A stretch of 64,000 nt of DNA, from NCBI RefSeq assembly GCF_003119115.1, contig NZ_CP022364.1, positions 1,202,501 through 1,266,500 of the forward strand, written 5' to 3'. Numbering within the stretch: position 1 is the first letter of the stretch; each line of letters begins with the position of its first letter. Origin of the DNA: Azospirillum sp. TSH58 (GTDB lineage Bacteria > Pseudomonadota > Alphaproteobacteria > Azospirillales > Azospirillaceae). The notes beneath the pieces are model-generated. The model made no database searches. It was not told where the DNA came from and was given only the letters and a program-made list of their open reading frames with translations. Positions 17,993 through 27,301 of this stretch are shown piece by piece. A program made the position numbers and the translations under genes.

Positions 17993-18324
17993 CGGCGGCC
18001 TCCGTCGCCGTAGGGCGGGGCATAGGGCTGGGCGAACGGCGCGCAGCCGTTTTCCAGCTTGGTCTCGATGCGCAGCAGGTGGTCGGTCAGCCGCCGCTCC
18101 ACATCCTTCAGCGTCGCCACCGAGACGTAGGTCTTGGCGACCTCCAGCTTGTAGGCGGCCAGGCTCTCGCGGACCTGCGCCTGGGCGGTCTCGGCGCGCG
18201 CCCGCACCGTCTCCAGCGCGGATTCCGCGTCCCGGCGCAGCCGCGCGATCAGCCAGAACAGCCCGCCCATGACCGGCAGTTCGACCGCCGTGATCCACCA
18301 GGACAGGTCGATGGATTCCTGCAT
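17989..18324 (-). CDS. phage membrane/coiled-coil protein (holin- or spanin-like)
   Basis: A 111-residue protein with one membrane helix near the N-terminus (WWITAVELPVMGGLFWLIA, residues 9-27). A long charged helix follows (residues 28-95, RRDAESALETVRARAETAQ), then a short Pro/Gly tail. Small proteins of this shape next to lysins include Rz-like spanins and DUF2730-type phage proteins. The gene sits directly upstream of the hydrolase with an ATGA overlap, so a role in host-cell lysis is likely (inference). Confidence 0.7.
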   Translation of the reverse strand: MQESIDLSWWITAVELPVMGGLFWLIARLRRDAESALETVRARAETAQAQVRESLAAYKLEVAKTYVSVATLKDVERRLTDHLLRIETKLENGCAPFAQPYAPPYGDGGRR

Positions 18325-18413
18325 CTCCGTTCTCCAAGGAAAAAGGCAAAAGAAAAGGCCGCCGTCCGGTCAGGGAAGGCGGCCCGTCGGACCATCGGAC
18401 TTCGCGGGCATGG

Positions 18414-19955
18414 TCACACGTCCCAGCCCTCCGCCGGGGTTGCGGGCAGGCCCGGCATCGCCGCGGCGCGCCAGTCCGCCTTCCGCCCCGGCGCCGGCTG
18501 GCGGTCGAAGCGGAACGGCTCGCAGGACAGCGCGCCGGCCACCGCGTCCAGCCCGTCGTCGCGGCCGGTGTAGCGTCCGTCCGGCGACCATTCGCGCATC
18601 TCGCGGATGAAGGGCGTCTCCCACACCGTTGCGTGGGCGAGCAGCCGGCGGTCGGCCAGCAGGGCGTCGAACGCCTCGCGGATGCGCAGCGCCTTGGCGC
18701 GGCGGCTGGCCTCCTCGACCACCGCGGCGCCGACCTTCTCCGCGCGCAGCGCTTTGCGCAACAGGCCGGGGAGGAAGCGGCCGATGCCGTTGATCTCCAC
18801 ATGCACCGCCGGCAGATGGTGCCGCTCCAGGAAGCGGGCGACCTGGAGGCATTGCTGCTCCGCCTCGGTGTCCGGATCGCCGGGGTCCACCGACAGGTAG
18901 AGCACGCGGTGCAGGTAGAAGCGCCCGTCCGTCCCGCCGAACACGGCGGCGACGACGCTGGAATCGCCGGGCTTGCCGCCCTCCGCCGCCGGCCGCGCGA
19001 AGGCCGGGTCCCACCAGCAGGAGGCCGAGGCCATGCGCAGGCCGTTCAGCGTCAGCACCGCCCGTCCCGCCGACTCCCGGTATTCCAGCTCGCCATCGTA
19101 GCGGCCCAGCCGGTCGGGGTCGAGGAAGCCCTCCGCCTCGTTGACCGGCTGCAGCAGCATCTGGCTCGTGAACTTGTTCGGACCGGTCGTCTTGCGGATG
19201 CGGTTGACGTGGGCCTCGCCGAAGCGCTGCGGCCAGGCGTAGCGGCGCCGGCCGTCCGGACCGTCGGTGTAGACCGGCAGGACCAGCCGCGCGAAGCCGT
19301 CCAGGAAGGGCCGCGTCTCCCCCGCCTCCGTCCGCGGTTCCTCCGCGTAGATGGAGTAATAGCTGTGCGGCGTCCCGACATAGAGCTGCACGCCGCCCGG
19401 CACCAGCAGATAGTCGATCTCCGCCAGCCTCTCGCGCAGGTCGGCGCGCCTGCCCGGACTGCCGGAGGTGCGCGGCACCTCCACGTCGTCGCAGATCACC
19501 ACATCGGCGCGGCTGCCCGTGATGTTGCCGCCCACACCCGCCGCCACCATGGAAGGGTCGCGCAGCTCCTGCGCCCGCACCACGGTGAACTGGTCGGCGG
19601 CCCACTGGTCGCGCTCCTTCGCCGGGGGTTTCAGGCCGCGGGTGTCGGGATGGCGCTCGATGATGCGCTTGACGTTGCGCACCATCTTCTTGGCCAGCTT
19701 CAGGTCCGCCGCCAGGACGAGCAGCCGCCGGTTGGGGTCCTGGTAGAGCATCCAGGCCGCGAACAGCCCGACGATGGAGGACTTGCCCGCCCCGCGGAAG
19801 GCCATCAGCAGCAGGCGCGGCCCGATGCCAGCGGACTGCCGCTCCAGCCATGCCGCGATCTGCAAATGGTGGCGCGGGGTGGTCAGCTCCGATTGCCGGT
19901 TCCAGTCCTGGACGAAGGCGAAGAACCCCTTCTTCCGTTCTTCCGCCGCCTCCAT
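18414..19955 (-). CDS. terminase large subunit (TerL), T7-like
   Basis: A 513-residue packaging motor. The ATPase half has Walker A AFRGAGKSS at residues 52-60 and Walker B VVICDDVEVP. The C-terminal nuclease half has DPAFARP around the first acidic residue and RDDGLDAVAGAL at the end, as in phage terminases of the T7/phiKMV-like group. It would couple ATP hydrolysis to DNA translocation through the portal and cut DNA. The start overlaps the tail-spike stop by one base (TGATG). No small terminase gene is adjacent. Confidence 0.9.
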   Translation of the reverse strand: MEAAEERKKGFFAFVQDWNRQSELTTPRHHLQIAAWLERQSAGIGPRLLLMAFRGAGKSSIVGLFAAWMLYQDPNRRLLVLAADLKLAKKMVRNVKRIIERHPDTRGLKPPAKERDQWAADQFTVVRAQELRDPSMVAAGVGGNITGSRADVVICDDVEVPRTSGSPGRRADLRERLAEIDYLLVPGGVQLYVGTPHSYYSIYAEEPRTEAGETRPFLDGFARLVLPVYTDGPDGRRRYAWPQRFGEAHVNRIRKTTGPNKFTSQMLLQPVNEAEGFLDPDRLGRYDGELEYRESAGRAVLTLNGLRMASASCWWDPAFARPAAEGGKPGDSSVVAAVFGGTDGRFYLHRVLYLSVDPGDPDTEAEQQCLQVARFLERHHLPAVHVEINGIGRFLPGLLRKALRAEKVGAAVVEEASRRAKALRIREAFDALLADRRLLAHATVWETPFIREMREWSPDGRYTGRDDGLDAVAGALSCEPFRFDRQPAPGRKADWRAAAMPGLPATPAEGWDV

Positions 19956-21985
19956 CACGCCACCCGCCCCAGAATGTGCCAGCCGGCGCCGTTGGACATG
20001 GCCGTGACCGCGCTGCCGGTGGCGCCCAGCGTCACCGGCGCGTTGTCCGGCCCGCCGCCGCCCTGCACGGTGACGGTGACCGGGTTGCCCGAGACATCGG
20101 CCTTCTTGACCGTCACCGTGCGCCCCACCGCGTGCAGCGCCCCCGGTGGCGGCAGCCGCACCGTGACGGCGCCGCCGAAGGCGCTGACCAGATACAGCGC
20201 CTGGTTCAGGTCCGGCTCGAACAGGCCCGGCTGGTCGTGGAAATGGGCGTTGCCCGGCCGGTTGTTGCCTCCGACCACCCACCAGCCGGCGCCGTTCGAC
20301 ACGATGGTCACGAAGTCGTAGCGGTTGCCCAGCGCCACCGTCCGCCCGTCCGGCCCCGGCCCACCGTCCTCGGTGAGGATCAGGCGGTGGGTGGAGGCGT
20401 CGGTCCGCTTCACCGTCACCGCATGGCCGTTGGCCGCCCCCGCCGCCGGCAGCCGAAGCTCCACGTCCCCGCTGTAGGCGCTGACCAGATAGACGGAGCT
20501 GGTGAGGTCCAGCGCGATCACCCCGCCGGCCTGCGGCTCCACATACTCGGTGTCGTAGCGCATGGCCTCGACGACCAGTTCGGAGACGCGGCTGCGCGCC
20601 AGCCGGTTCTTTTCCGGATAGCCGGCGTTCACCGCCGTGTAGCGGCCGCCCGACAGGTCGTAAATGGCCGGGCCGGCGGACATCGACAGCAGGTTGACGA
20701 TGGCCGTCTCGACCGACCCGGCGTCGAGCTGCACGTTCGGCACGCCGCCCAGCGATTCCGCGTAGAAGTTCAGGATCAGCGTCTTGTCGGTGTTGGCGCC
20801 GACCCGGAATCCGGCCAGCGCCATGGTCGACAGGTTGGCCTCGCAGTCCTGGAAGCTGTTGTTGTACTTGCCCTGCTCCACGAAGAAGCCGCAGCCGGCG
20901 ATGGGCGCCGACAGGGAATAGACGCGCACCATGGAGAAGCGGTTGGCGTTGGGCGTGTCGCCCTCCCCCGTCCGGGTCAGCCACACCCCGTGCAGCGACG
21001 GGCGGGCCACCAGAACGCGCGACACCATGTTCCAGTAGCAGGGCCGGTTGGGATCGGCGTACCCGTCGAACAGCAGCCCCACCCGCGGGTCCCAGACGGT
21101 CAGGTCGCTCAGCGTGTTGTGCACGCAGGGGCCGTCCCGCCCGAACAGCCGCACCGCGGCGTCGCCCCGCTCCAGCCGCAGGCCGCTCACCGTGGCGTAG
21201 CCGTCCGGCAGATGGATCAGGTCGAACGCGGCCGAGGACCCGGCGATGACCGACCTCTGCCCGGCCCCGTACAGGGTTTGCCCATAGCCCACGGTCAGCG
21301 TGCTGGTGATCCGGTAGGTGCCCGGCGGCACATAAACGGCGTCCGCGCCGGTCAGCGCGGCTTGGATCGCCCGCGTGTCGTCCACGACGCCGTCGCCGAC
21401 CGCGCCGAAATCCTTCACCGACAGGGCGTCGGCCAGCTTCTCGCGCACCGGGCGGCGCACCGCGCCGGCGCCGGGGGCGACGAAAGTGGACAGCGCCTCC
21501 TCGTCCACCGGCTTGCGGGCGATGGGGTTTCCCACCGTGTCGAAGGCCAGGAGCTGGCCGGCCCGCACCGCCCGTTCCGGCAACCGGTTGGAGGCCGGCA
21601 GGTCGGTGTCGGTGTAGCGCAGCATCAGTTCCTGGTCGCCGGCCACCTGCTGGAGCGCCGCGGTGAGCTGGTCGAACTCGCGGTTCAGGCTGGCGGCCGG
21701 AAGCGGCCCGCTCTCCAGAAAGTCGCTCATCCGCTCGATGGGCAGGCGGCGGCGCAGCAGGACCGGCGTCCCGGCCTCCGGCGGCTCCGCGAAGGCCACC
21801 GTGCCGCCCGCGGTCTCCCCGGCGCCGCTGACCGCATAGCCGGTGGTCTGCCGCGCCGCCCCCAGGAAGACCTGGAGGTCGCCCTCTTCGAAGACCGGAA
21901 ACGGAAAGGTGAAGTCCGTCTGCACGCCGTCGGCAAGATACTGGACGCGCGGGTTGCCGCGCGGAACGTCGAGTGCGCTGGGCAT
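19955..21985 (-). CDS. tail spike/fibre with pectate-lyase-like beta helix
   Basis: A 676-residue virion protein. Residues 1-130 resemble the T7 tail-fibre N-terminal attachment domain (QYLADGVQTDFTFPFPVF). From about residue 190, KDFGAVGDGVVDDTRAIQAAL is the standard entry to a right-handed beta helix of the pectate lyase type, which usually binds or degrades surface polysaccharide. The C-terminus has two tandem copies of an 80-residue beta module (498-573 and 597-676), each with a YLVSA start and a SNGAGW end. ATG 21985 was chosen for the conserved fibre N-terminus. Confidence 0.88.
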   Translation of the reverse strand: MPSALDVPRGNPRVQYLADGVQTDFTFPFPVFEEGDLQVFLGAARQTTGYAVSGAGETAGGTVAFAEPPEAGTPVLLRRRLPIERMSDFLESGPLPAASLNREFDQLTAALQQVAGDQELMLRYTDTDLPASNRLPERAVRAGQLLAFDTVGNPIARKPVDEEALSTFVAPGAGAVRRPVREKLADALSVKDFGAVGDGVVDDTRAIQAALTGADAVYVPPGTYRITSTLTVGYGQTLYGAGQRSVIAGSSAAFDLIHLPDGYATVSGLRLERGDAAVRLFGRDGPCVHNTLSDLTVWDPRVGLLFDGYADPNRPCYWNMVSRVLVARPSLHGVWLTRTGEGDTPNANRFSMVRVYSLSAPIAGCGFFVEQGKYNNSFQDCEANLSTMALAGFRVGANTDKTLILNFYAESLGGVPNVQLDAGSVETAIVNLLSMSAGPAIYDLSGGRYTAVNAGYPEKNRLARSRVSELVVEAMRYDTEYVEPQAGGVIALDLTSSVYLVSAYSGDVELRLPAAGAANGHAVTVKRTDASTHRLILTEDGGPGPDGRTVALGNRYDFVTIVSNGAGWWVVGGNNRPGNAHFHDQPGLFEPDLNQALYLVSAFGGAVTVRLPPPGALHAVGRTVTVKKADVSGNPVTVTVQGGGGPDNAPVTLGATGSAVTAMSNGAGWHILGRVA

Positions 21986-22028
21986 GGGTTGCGCCCCTCC
22001 TGCTGCTGGGTGGACCGAAGGAAAGCGT

Positions 22029-22694
22029 TCAGTAGAAGCGGCTCATGAACTCCAGCCGCTGGCGCTCGGCGAGCTGCGCCTGTTCCAGCAGGTTGCGGCG
22101 GCGCACGCTGTCCACCTCCTGCTGGATGGCCTCGCGCTTCAGCCGGTCGGTGCTTTCCGCCTCCCCGCGCTCCGCGGCGCTGTCCTTGACGACGCCGAGC
22201 AGGATCGCCTCGCCGGAGCCGTCGGCCGCGCTGACCCCGTTGGAGCCGAGCGTGGCGCGGGCGCGCGCCACGGTCCGGCGCAGGGCGTCCACGCGCCGCC
22301 GCTCGTCGGACTGGGCGGCGGCGGACATCTGGGCCAGCCGCGTGCGGGCGTCGCCTTCCTTGTCGGCCAGCGTGACGGCCTGCCCCGCGCGGAGCTGCTG
22401 GGCGGCCAAATTCTGGCTCTGCGCCAGCCAGTCCATCTCGCGGGTGCGCTGCCGCTCCGCCTCGGCGCGGGCCTGCTCGTCCTTCTGGCGCTGAAGCTCC
22501 TGGTCCTGGCGGCGCAGCTCGTCCTCGCGCTGCCATTGCAGGCGCTGCTGCTCCGCCTGATAGGCGTAGCGGCGCTCGTCGGCGGCCTGCTGCCGGCGCG
22601 CGCTGTCCGAGGTGCCGGAGACGCGGTCCACCGTGTCGGCGACGGAGTTCGCCAGCGGCAGCGCCGCGGTGGCCAGGGTCGTGATTCCGCCCAT
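22029..22694 (-). CDS. phage coiled-coil protein (possible internal virion/core protein)
   Basis: A 221-residue protein. A short hydrophobic N-terminus (GITTLATAALPLANSVAD) precedes a very long Arg/Gln/Glu-rich helix (residues 35-100, YAYQAEQQRLQWQREDELRR) and a second helical block. It lies between the gp12-like nozzle gene and the tail spike, where T7 relatives encode internal virion proteins. It is much smaller than gp15 or gp16 and nearer gp14 in size. Function is inferred from position. The start overlaps the upstream stop as TGATG. Confidence 0.65.
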   Translation of the reverse strand: MGGITTLATAALPLANSVADTVDRVSGTSDSARRQQAADERRYAYQAEQQRLQWQREDELRRQDQELQRQKDEQARAEAERQRTREMDWLAQSQNLAAQQLRAGQAVTLADKEGDARTRLAQMSAAAQSDERRRVDALRRTVARARATLGSNGVSAADGSGEAILLGVVKDSAAERGEAESTDRLKREAIQQEVDSVRRRNLLEQAQLAERQRLEFMSRFY

Positions 22695-24589
22695 CAGTCG
22701 TTCACCCTCAGTTCCATGGTTACGGACAAAAGCGTGAAGGGCAGCGGCGCGTCCTGCCGGATGCTCCACAGCGGCCGGTCGCTGTCGCGCCGCCAGCCCA
22801 GCGCCCGCAGCTTGCGGTCGCCGGAGACCGGCACAGGAACGCCGCCCGCCGGCTGCGGCCCCGTCCGGTGCAGCGGCAATTCCTGAAGCCCGCGCCCCAG
22901 GTCGGCGTGGAGCGCCGCCGTCTCCTCCAGCCGGAAGCCGACGGAGACCAGCCGCACCGCGTCCGTCCCGCCCGCCTGCCCCAGCAGGCTGACCGGCAGC
23001 GGCTCGATGCGGTGGCTGTAGGGCAGCCCGGCCTCGACGTGGCGGGCCGGCGGGTCGAGCACGATCTTTCCGGCGGCGACGGTGGCGTCGGCGCGCACCG
23101 TCCCGTCGGCGACCACCGCGACGGTCCGCCCCTCCAGATGGTCCAGCCCGCTCCACACCGCCGTCGGGGCGTCATGGTCGCCGACCAGGGCGGCGTCGAG
23201 GTTCAGGCCGTCGTCGAAGCGCTCCACGCTCCACCGCCCGGCGCGGTCGACCAGCGCGTAGACCTCGTCGCCGACCACCGCGACGGAGCGCACCGCCCCG
23301 TCCGTCTCCAGCCGGGTCCAGGCGGTCACCTGCTCCAGCCGGTAGACGGTCAGGGCGCACAGCGCCCCGTCCTCCATCACCACGAACATCAGGCGGCGGC
23401 CCTGGTCGTAATCCTGGTCGCGCGGCCTCACCACCAGATGGCGGGCGAGCAGCGCCAGATCGTTGGCCTGATAGGCCGCCTCGGTGTCGGTGTAGAGGAA
23501 TTCGCGGATCTCCCGCCCGTTGCGCGACACGAACAGGGTGGCCCCGTCCACGTCGCGCGGCGGGACGGATCGGTCGACGGGGGAGCCGATGCGCGTCTGC
23601 CGGTGGACCTGGATGTTCTGCGGCGTCAGCGGGTCGCCCGACACCATGTATTCCGCGCCGGAGGTGAAGACCTGGAGATGCCGCCCGGAGAAGACGGCGC
23701 GCACCGCGTTGACCTGATCGGACAGGATGCCGAATTCGATGGCCTCGTCGTCCTGGCCGGTGCCCAGGTCGAAGTTCCACAGGTCGGCGGAGCGCGACAG
23801 CCAGAGCCGGTTGGGCAGGTCGCGCGACCCGCCGATGACCAGCCGGTCCTGATGGAAGGCCGCCGACACCGGCCAGCCGCGCAGCGGCGAGAAGGACTGC
23901 TCGTCCCAGGCCGTCGTGGCGGCGGTGCCGGCCAGCGTCTCCAGCACCGTCGCGGTGACCTGGGTCGCCGACACCACCCCCTCGACGCGGAGCTGTTTGC
24001 CCTGGATGCGCAGGCGCGTGCCCTCCTGCTTCGGGTCGAAGACGGCGGCGGAGGCGGTCACCGTCACCAGCCCCGCCGTTCCGGACGGGGTCAGCGTCAC
24101 GGCGGGATCGGCGAAACGGTAGAAGGGCATCGCCACCCGCTCCCCGTCGGCGACGTAGCTCCAGCCGGTCAGCGCCCAGGCGTCGGCGCCGCTGCGCGTC
24201 AGCTTGCGCGGCGGCACGTCGGGGTGACAGACCAGCAGCGTGTCGGCGCTCTGCGTCCAGGTGATCTGGGGCAGCTGGGCCGCGGTCCAGGGGGCCGCGA
24301 CGGTGGCGATGGGCGTGTCGTTGCCGTAGACGTCGATCCGCCCCTCGGAGAAGACCAGCAGGTAGGTCTGCTCCGTGTTGAACTCGAAGGCGACCAGCCG
24401 TCCGTCGCCGTGGGCCGGATCGACGAAGGCGAGGCCGGAGCGGCGCGTCACCCCGCCCGTCGGGTGGATGAACAGGTTGCGCAGCGCCAGCGCCCCGTTG
24501 TCGTAGGCGCGCAGGTCGCCGCGCCCGAGCAGGCGGCGGGAGATCTCCCCCGCCGTGAAGTTGGTCTTCACCTGACGAATCCGCGCCAT
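22694..24589 (-). CDS. tail tubular protein B (T7 gp12-like nozzle)
   Basis: A 631-residue structural protein. The start MARIRQVKTNFTAGEISRRL and the block LRNLFIHPTGGVTRRSGLAF are typical of phage nozzle/stabilisation proteins. Later blocks LPNRLWLSRSADLWNFDLG and SGAEYMVSGDPLTPQNIQVH also belong to that family. Six copies form the distal tail tube in T7. It is coupled by one-base TGATG overlaps to gp11-like and coiled-coil genes on either side. Confidence 0.88.
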   Translation of the reverse strand: MARIRQVKTNFTAGEISRRLLGRGDLRAYDNGALALRNLFIHPTGGVTRRSGLAFVDPAHGDGRLVAFEFNTEQTYLLVFSEGRIDVYGNDTPIATVAAPWTAAQLPQITWTQSADTLLVCHPDVPPRKLTRSGADAWALTGWSYVADGERVAMPFYRFADPAVTLTPSGTAGLVTVTASAAVFDPKQEGTRLRIQGKQLRVEGVVSATQVTATVLETLAGTAATTAWDEQSFSPLRGWPVSAAFHQDRLVIGGSRDLPNRLWLSRSADLWNFDLGTGQDDEAIEFGILSDQVNAVRAVFSGRHLQVFTSGAEYMVSGDPLTPQNIQVHRQTRIGSPVDRSVPPRDVDGATLFVSRNGREIREFLYTDTEAAYQANDLALLARHLVVRPRDQDYDQGRRLMFVVMEDGALCALTVYRLEQVTAWTRLETDGAVRSVAVVGDEVYALVDRAGRWSVERFDDGLNLDAALVGDHDAPTAVWSGLDHLEGRTVAVVADGTVRADATVAAGKIVLDPPARHVEAGLPYSHRIEPLPVSLLGQAGGTDAVRLVSVGFRLEETAALHADLGRGLQELPLHRTGPQPAGGVPVPVSGDRKLRALGWRRDSDRPLWSIRQDAPLPFTLLSVTMELRVND

Positions 24590-25158
24590 CAGCCCCTCGC
24601 GTCGATCAGGGTGAAATCCTCGAAGCCCGGCTGGCTGTCCTGCAGGGCGTCGATCTGGCGGGCGCGGCGGAACTCGCTCTCGGCCAGCCGCTGCAGCAGC
24701 TCCGCCCGGCTCGTGCTCTCGGTCAGCGGGATGCAGAACTCCGCGGCCAGCCGGGCGATCAGCGCCTGATCGAAGAAGGCCGGGAAGTCCTCTTCCGCCG
24801 GTCGCCCGACATAGGTCAGCACCACCGCGTCGGACGCCGCGTGCAGCGCCCGCCCGGCGATGCGGTAGTCGAGCCCGCGGCCCCGTCCACCCGCCCCGGC
24901 GCCGAGCGCCCGCAGGAAATCGGCGGGAAGCTGGAAGGCCACGCCGTAGTCGGCGACCGGGTCGTCGGCCAGCCGGGCCAACCGGGCCTGCCGGGTGGCG
25001 AAGCTCCAGGCGTTGGCGGAGAGCAGCGCGTCGCGCGCCGGCTCAAAGAGCGCCGCCGCGACCTCCGCCTCGGCGGTGCCCTCGTCGAAGGCGGTGATCG
25101 CCGTCGCCCCGATCTTGATGAGCGCGCGGCTGCACAGCCCGATAGCGGTCAATGCCAT
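24589..25158 (-). CDS. tail tubular protein A (T7 gp11-like adaptor)
   Basis: A 189-residue protein in the gatekeeper/adaptor position directly before the gp12-like gene. It has the family hallmarks: an N-terminal helix ICSRAL-type start (AIGLCSRALIKIGA), a SANAWSFATRQARLA block, and LPADFLRAL. It would join portal and tail tube. The stop shares one base with the next start (TGATG). Confidence 0.82.
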   Translation of the reverse strand: MALTAIGLCSRALIKIGATAITAFDEGTAEAEVAAALFEPARDALLSANAWSFATRQARLARLADDPVADYGVAFQLPADFLRALGAGAGGRGRGLDYRIAGRALHAASDAVVLTYVGRPAEEDFPAFFDQALIARLAAEFCIPLTESTSRAELLQRLAESEFRRARQIDALQDSQPGFEDFTLIDARG

Positions 25159-25230
25159 GGGATCGATCCTTCCGGTCAGGGCGTCGGTCAGAGGCGGGGA
25201 AGCCCCGCCGGGGCTTCCCCACGACCCCCG

Positions 25231-25500
25231 TCAGTCCGTGTTGGACGCGCCGAAGGGCGACAGGTTGGTGACGTCCACCACCCCCGCCGCGTTGGCGGCG
25301 ACCACGAAGACGCCGGCGGCGGGCGTCCCGGCGGTGCCGGTGTTGGCCAGGATCATGTCGCCGCTGCGCAGCAGGTCGGACGCGCCGTTGAAATAGCCGC
25401 TGTTGTCCACCAGCGTGGCGGCGTCCGGCGTCGTGTAGTGCCACAGCGTGAAGCCGTTGGCGTAGGCAAGGACGCTCAGGTCCTTCGGAAGATAGGCCAT
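25231..25500 (-). CDS. small phage structural-region protein
   Basis: An 89-residue acidic, Gly/Ala/Asn-rich protein beginning MAYLPKDLSVLAYANGFTLWHY. It looks like a compact beta protein without cysteines. Between capsid and gp11-like genes, a head decoration or head-tail accessory role is plausible. Proteins of similar sequence accompany capsid genes in other prophages as far as I recall; no defined function. Confidence 0.7.
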   Translation of the reverse strand: MAYLPKDLSVLAYANGFTLWHYTTPDAATLVDNSGYFNGASDLLRSGDMILANTGTAGTPAAGVFVVAANAAGVVDVTNLSPFGASNTD

Positions 25501-25566
25501 GGGAGGAAACTCCAGGTCGGTCGTCGGCAGGGGGGCGTCAGGCGCCCGGGGTCAGGCTTCTGGGAG

Positions 25567-26385
25567 TCAGGCTTCCAGGCAGCGCATGGTGACGACGCCC
25601 GCCGCGTCGATCAGGCCGGCGCCCTGCGACATCATGTTGTTGACGAAGTGCGCGGCGCGGTCGCCGTGCCAGGAGATGTCCGTCTTCACGTCGGCGCCGG
25701 AGGCGTGGCCGATGGCCGTCTTGTGGTACCAGTGGCACAGCCGGACGCCGCCCTCCGCCTTCAGGCCGGAATGCGGCATCCACAGCGTGCCCAGCCAGCG
25801 CTTGGCCTGGGTGCCGCGCCAGGGCAGCTCGTCGGCGCCGACATATTCGGTGCTGGCGAACTCGTCGATGCCCAGAAGCTGGCTCCACTGCTTCCAGCCG
25901 ACGACGGCGTAGCGCTGGCCGTCGTCCGGCACATCGGACTCGCCCAGCTTCTCGAAGGCCGTCAGCACCTTCGCCTTGGTCAGCCCGTCGCTGGAGCCGC
26001 CCGCGAAGTTGGTGGACCGGTTCAGCTCGCCGAGGATGAGTTCGTCGGTCTTGCGGCCCAGCGCGTAGGCGCCGGCGCTGGCGATGATCTGCCGCTCGTC
26101 GATGTTGGTCTTCAGCTCGTCCAGCCGGTCGACCCAGTCGCCGGCGTAGAAGTCGTAGAGGGTGCATTCGACCGGCGTGTGGTCCAGGTTCATCACCGGA
26201 ACCGCGCCGTGGCGCGCCTTGGTGGAGGCGGTGCCCTTGCCGACCTTCTGGAAGACGGTGGAGGCGCCCTGGACGTTGTTCTTGGTGCGCACCGTGTTGC
26301 GCAGCTTGGAGCCCATGCGCTGGTAGGCGTCGTGCACTTCGCGTTCGAACTGCTTGACGAAAGCCTGGGCGACCGAGGTGGACAT
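25567..26385 (-). CDS. major capsid protein
   Basis: A 272-residue phage capsid protein. Features: FVKQFEREVHDAYQRMGSKL at the N-terminus, DFYAGDWVDRLDELKTNIDE in the P-domain helix region, and KTAIGHASGADVKTDISWHG near the end. These fit the capsid family found in many podo-type prophages (PF19821-like, from memory). It lies downstream of the scaffold gene as in T7, but separated from it by 3.5 kb of host-type genes and a terminator. Confidence 0.85.
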   Translation of the reverse strand: MSTSVAQAFVKQFEREVHDAYQRMGSKLRNTVRTKNNVQGASTVFQKVGKGTASTKARHGAVPVMNLDHTPVECTLYDFYAGDWVDRLDELKTNIDERQIIASAGAYALGRKTDELILGELNRSTNFAGGSSDGLTKAKVLTAFEKLGESDVPDDGQRYAVVGWKQWSQLLGIDEFASTEYVGADELPWRGTQAKRWLGTLWMPHSGLKAEGGVRLCHWYHKTAIGHASGADVKTDISWHGDRAAHFVNNMMSQGAGLIDAAGVVTMRCLEA

Positions 26386-26803
26386 CGGATTGTTTTCCTT
26401 TCGCGTTCTGCGGGGTCCCGTCCGGCGGGAAGCATTCCGCCACCCGGTTGTCGGGCGCGCCCGATCCCGGAACAGGACGCGGGGACGCGCGCCCGGCCGC
26501 GGGCGAAGCGCGAAAAAGAAAGGGGCCGACCGGGCCTTTCGGTTGTCCGGTCAGCCCCTTTCAGGACAGGCGTGGAGGGAGGTTCGCAACGCCGCGGCCC
26601 GCCGCGTGAGGGGACGCACGACGGGCGTTGGCAAGACCGTTTCTAGGACACGCGCCCTTTCATGTCAAGAATATTTTCCTTCATCGAGCCGGCATCCCTT
26701 GGCGCGGTACTCCCTTGGGGCATGGAATATCCCCCGGAACCGCGCTGTTGAATGGTTGGCCTCAACGGCCCGAAAAACACGGCATAAAAAAGGAATACGC
26801 TTC
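26386..26803. promoter_or_regulatory. 418-base noncoding region between capsid and PRC-barrel genes
   Basis: No supported gene. It contains a strong minus-strand terminator (26509-26562) and an AT-richer stretch (26660-26700), which probably holds the promoter of the plus-strand PRC-barrel gene. Any promoter for the capsid-to-lysis operon must lie between 26386 and about 26508. Confidence 0.6.
26509..26562 (-). terminator. Rho-independent terminator upstream of the capsid gene
   Basis: The arms GAAAGGGGC and GCCCCTTTC (26518-26526 / 26554-26562), with an inner GACCGG/CCGGTC pairing, form a long stem. On the minus strand the hairpin is followed by TTTCTTTTTCG. It would stop transcripts from the EAL gene and upstream phage genes before the capsid. 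Confidence 0.75.
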
Positions 26804-27241
26804 ATGAAGACGATCATCACCGCCTGCGGCGTCGCGGCGCTTCTGCTCGCCACGCCGGCCCTGGCCGAAAGCATGTCCGGAACCACCGCCAAGGAGGTCC
26901 CGAACAACAAGGCGACCGGACAGGTCGCGGCCACCCACGGCTCGCTCGACCCGGCGGTCGGTAAGATGACCGCGGCCCAGCTGAAGGGAAAGGACATCTA
27001 CGGCAGCGACGGCAAGGACATCGCCGAGATCGAGGGCATCGTCCGCAAGGGGGGCCAGACCTTCGCGGTGATCGACGTCGATCACGTCGCCGACATCAGC
27101 GACAAGGACGTCGTCCTGCCGCTGGAGCGGCTGCACATGAAGGGCAAGCGCCTGACCGTCGACATGACGGAGAACGAGCTCAAGGGCCTGGAGGCCTGGC
27201 AGAAGGACAAGTACGAGGACGTCAAGGGCGCGCTGCGCTGA
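26804..27241 (+). CDS. exported PRC-barrel domain protein
   Basis: A 145-residue protein with a clear signal peptide (MKTIITACGVAALLLATPALA). The mature part is a PRC-barrel: KGKDIYGSDGKDIAEIEGIV, then FAVIDVDHVADISDKDVVLP and LERLHMKGKRLTVDM. PRC-barrel proteins of this exported kind are common in alphaproteobacteria, often stress-related. It lies on the opposite strand to the phage genes, between scaffold and capsid, so it looks like inserted host-type cargo. Function unknown. Confidence 0.88.
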   Translation: MKTIITACGVAALLLATPALAESMSGTTAKEVPNNKATGQVAATHGSLDPAVGKMTAAQLKGKDIYGSDGKDIAEIEGIVRKGGQTFAVIDVDHVADISDKDVVLPLERLHMKGKRLTVDMTENELKGLEAWQKDKYEDVKGALR

Positions 27242-27301
27242 CGTCCGGGGCGGACCGGGGGCGGCTCATGCCCCCGGACGCTCACATCATTAGGCCGATC
27301 C

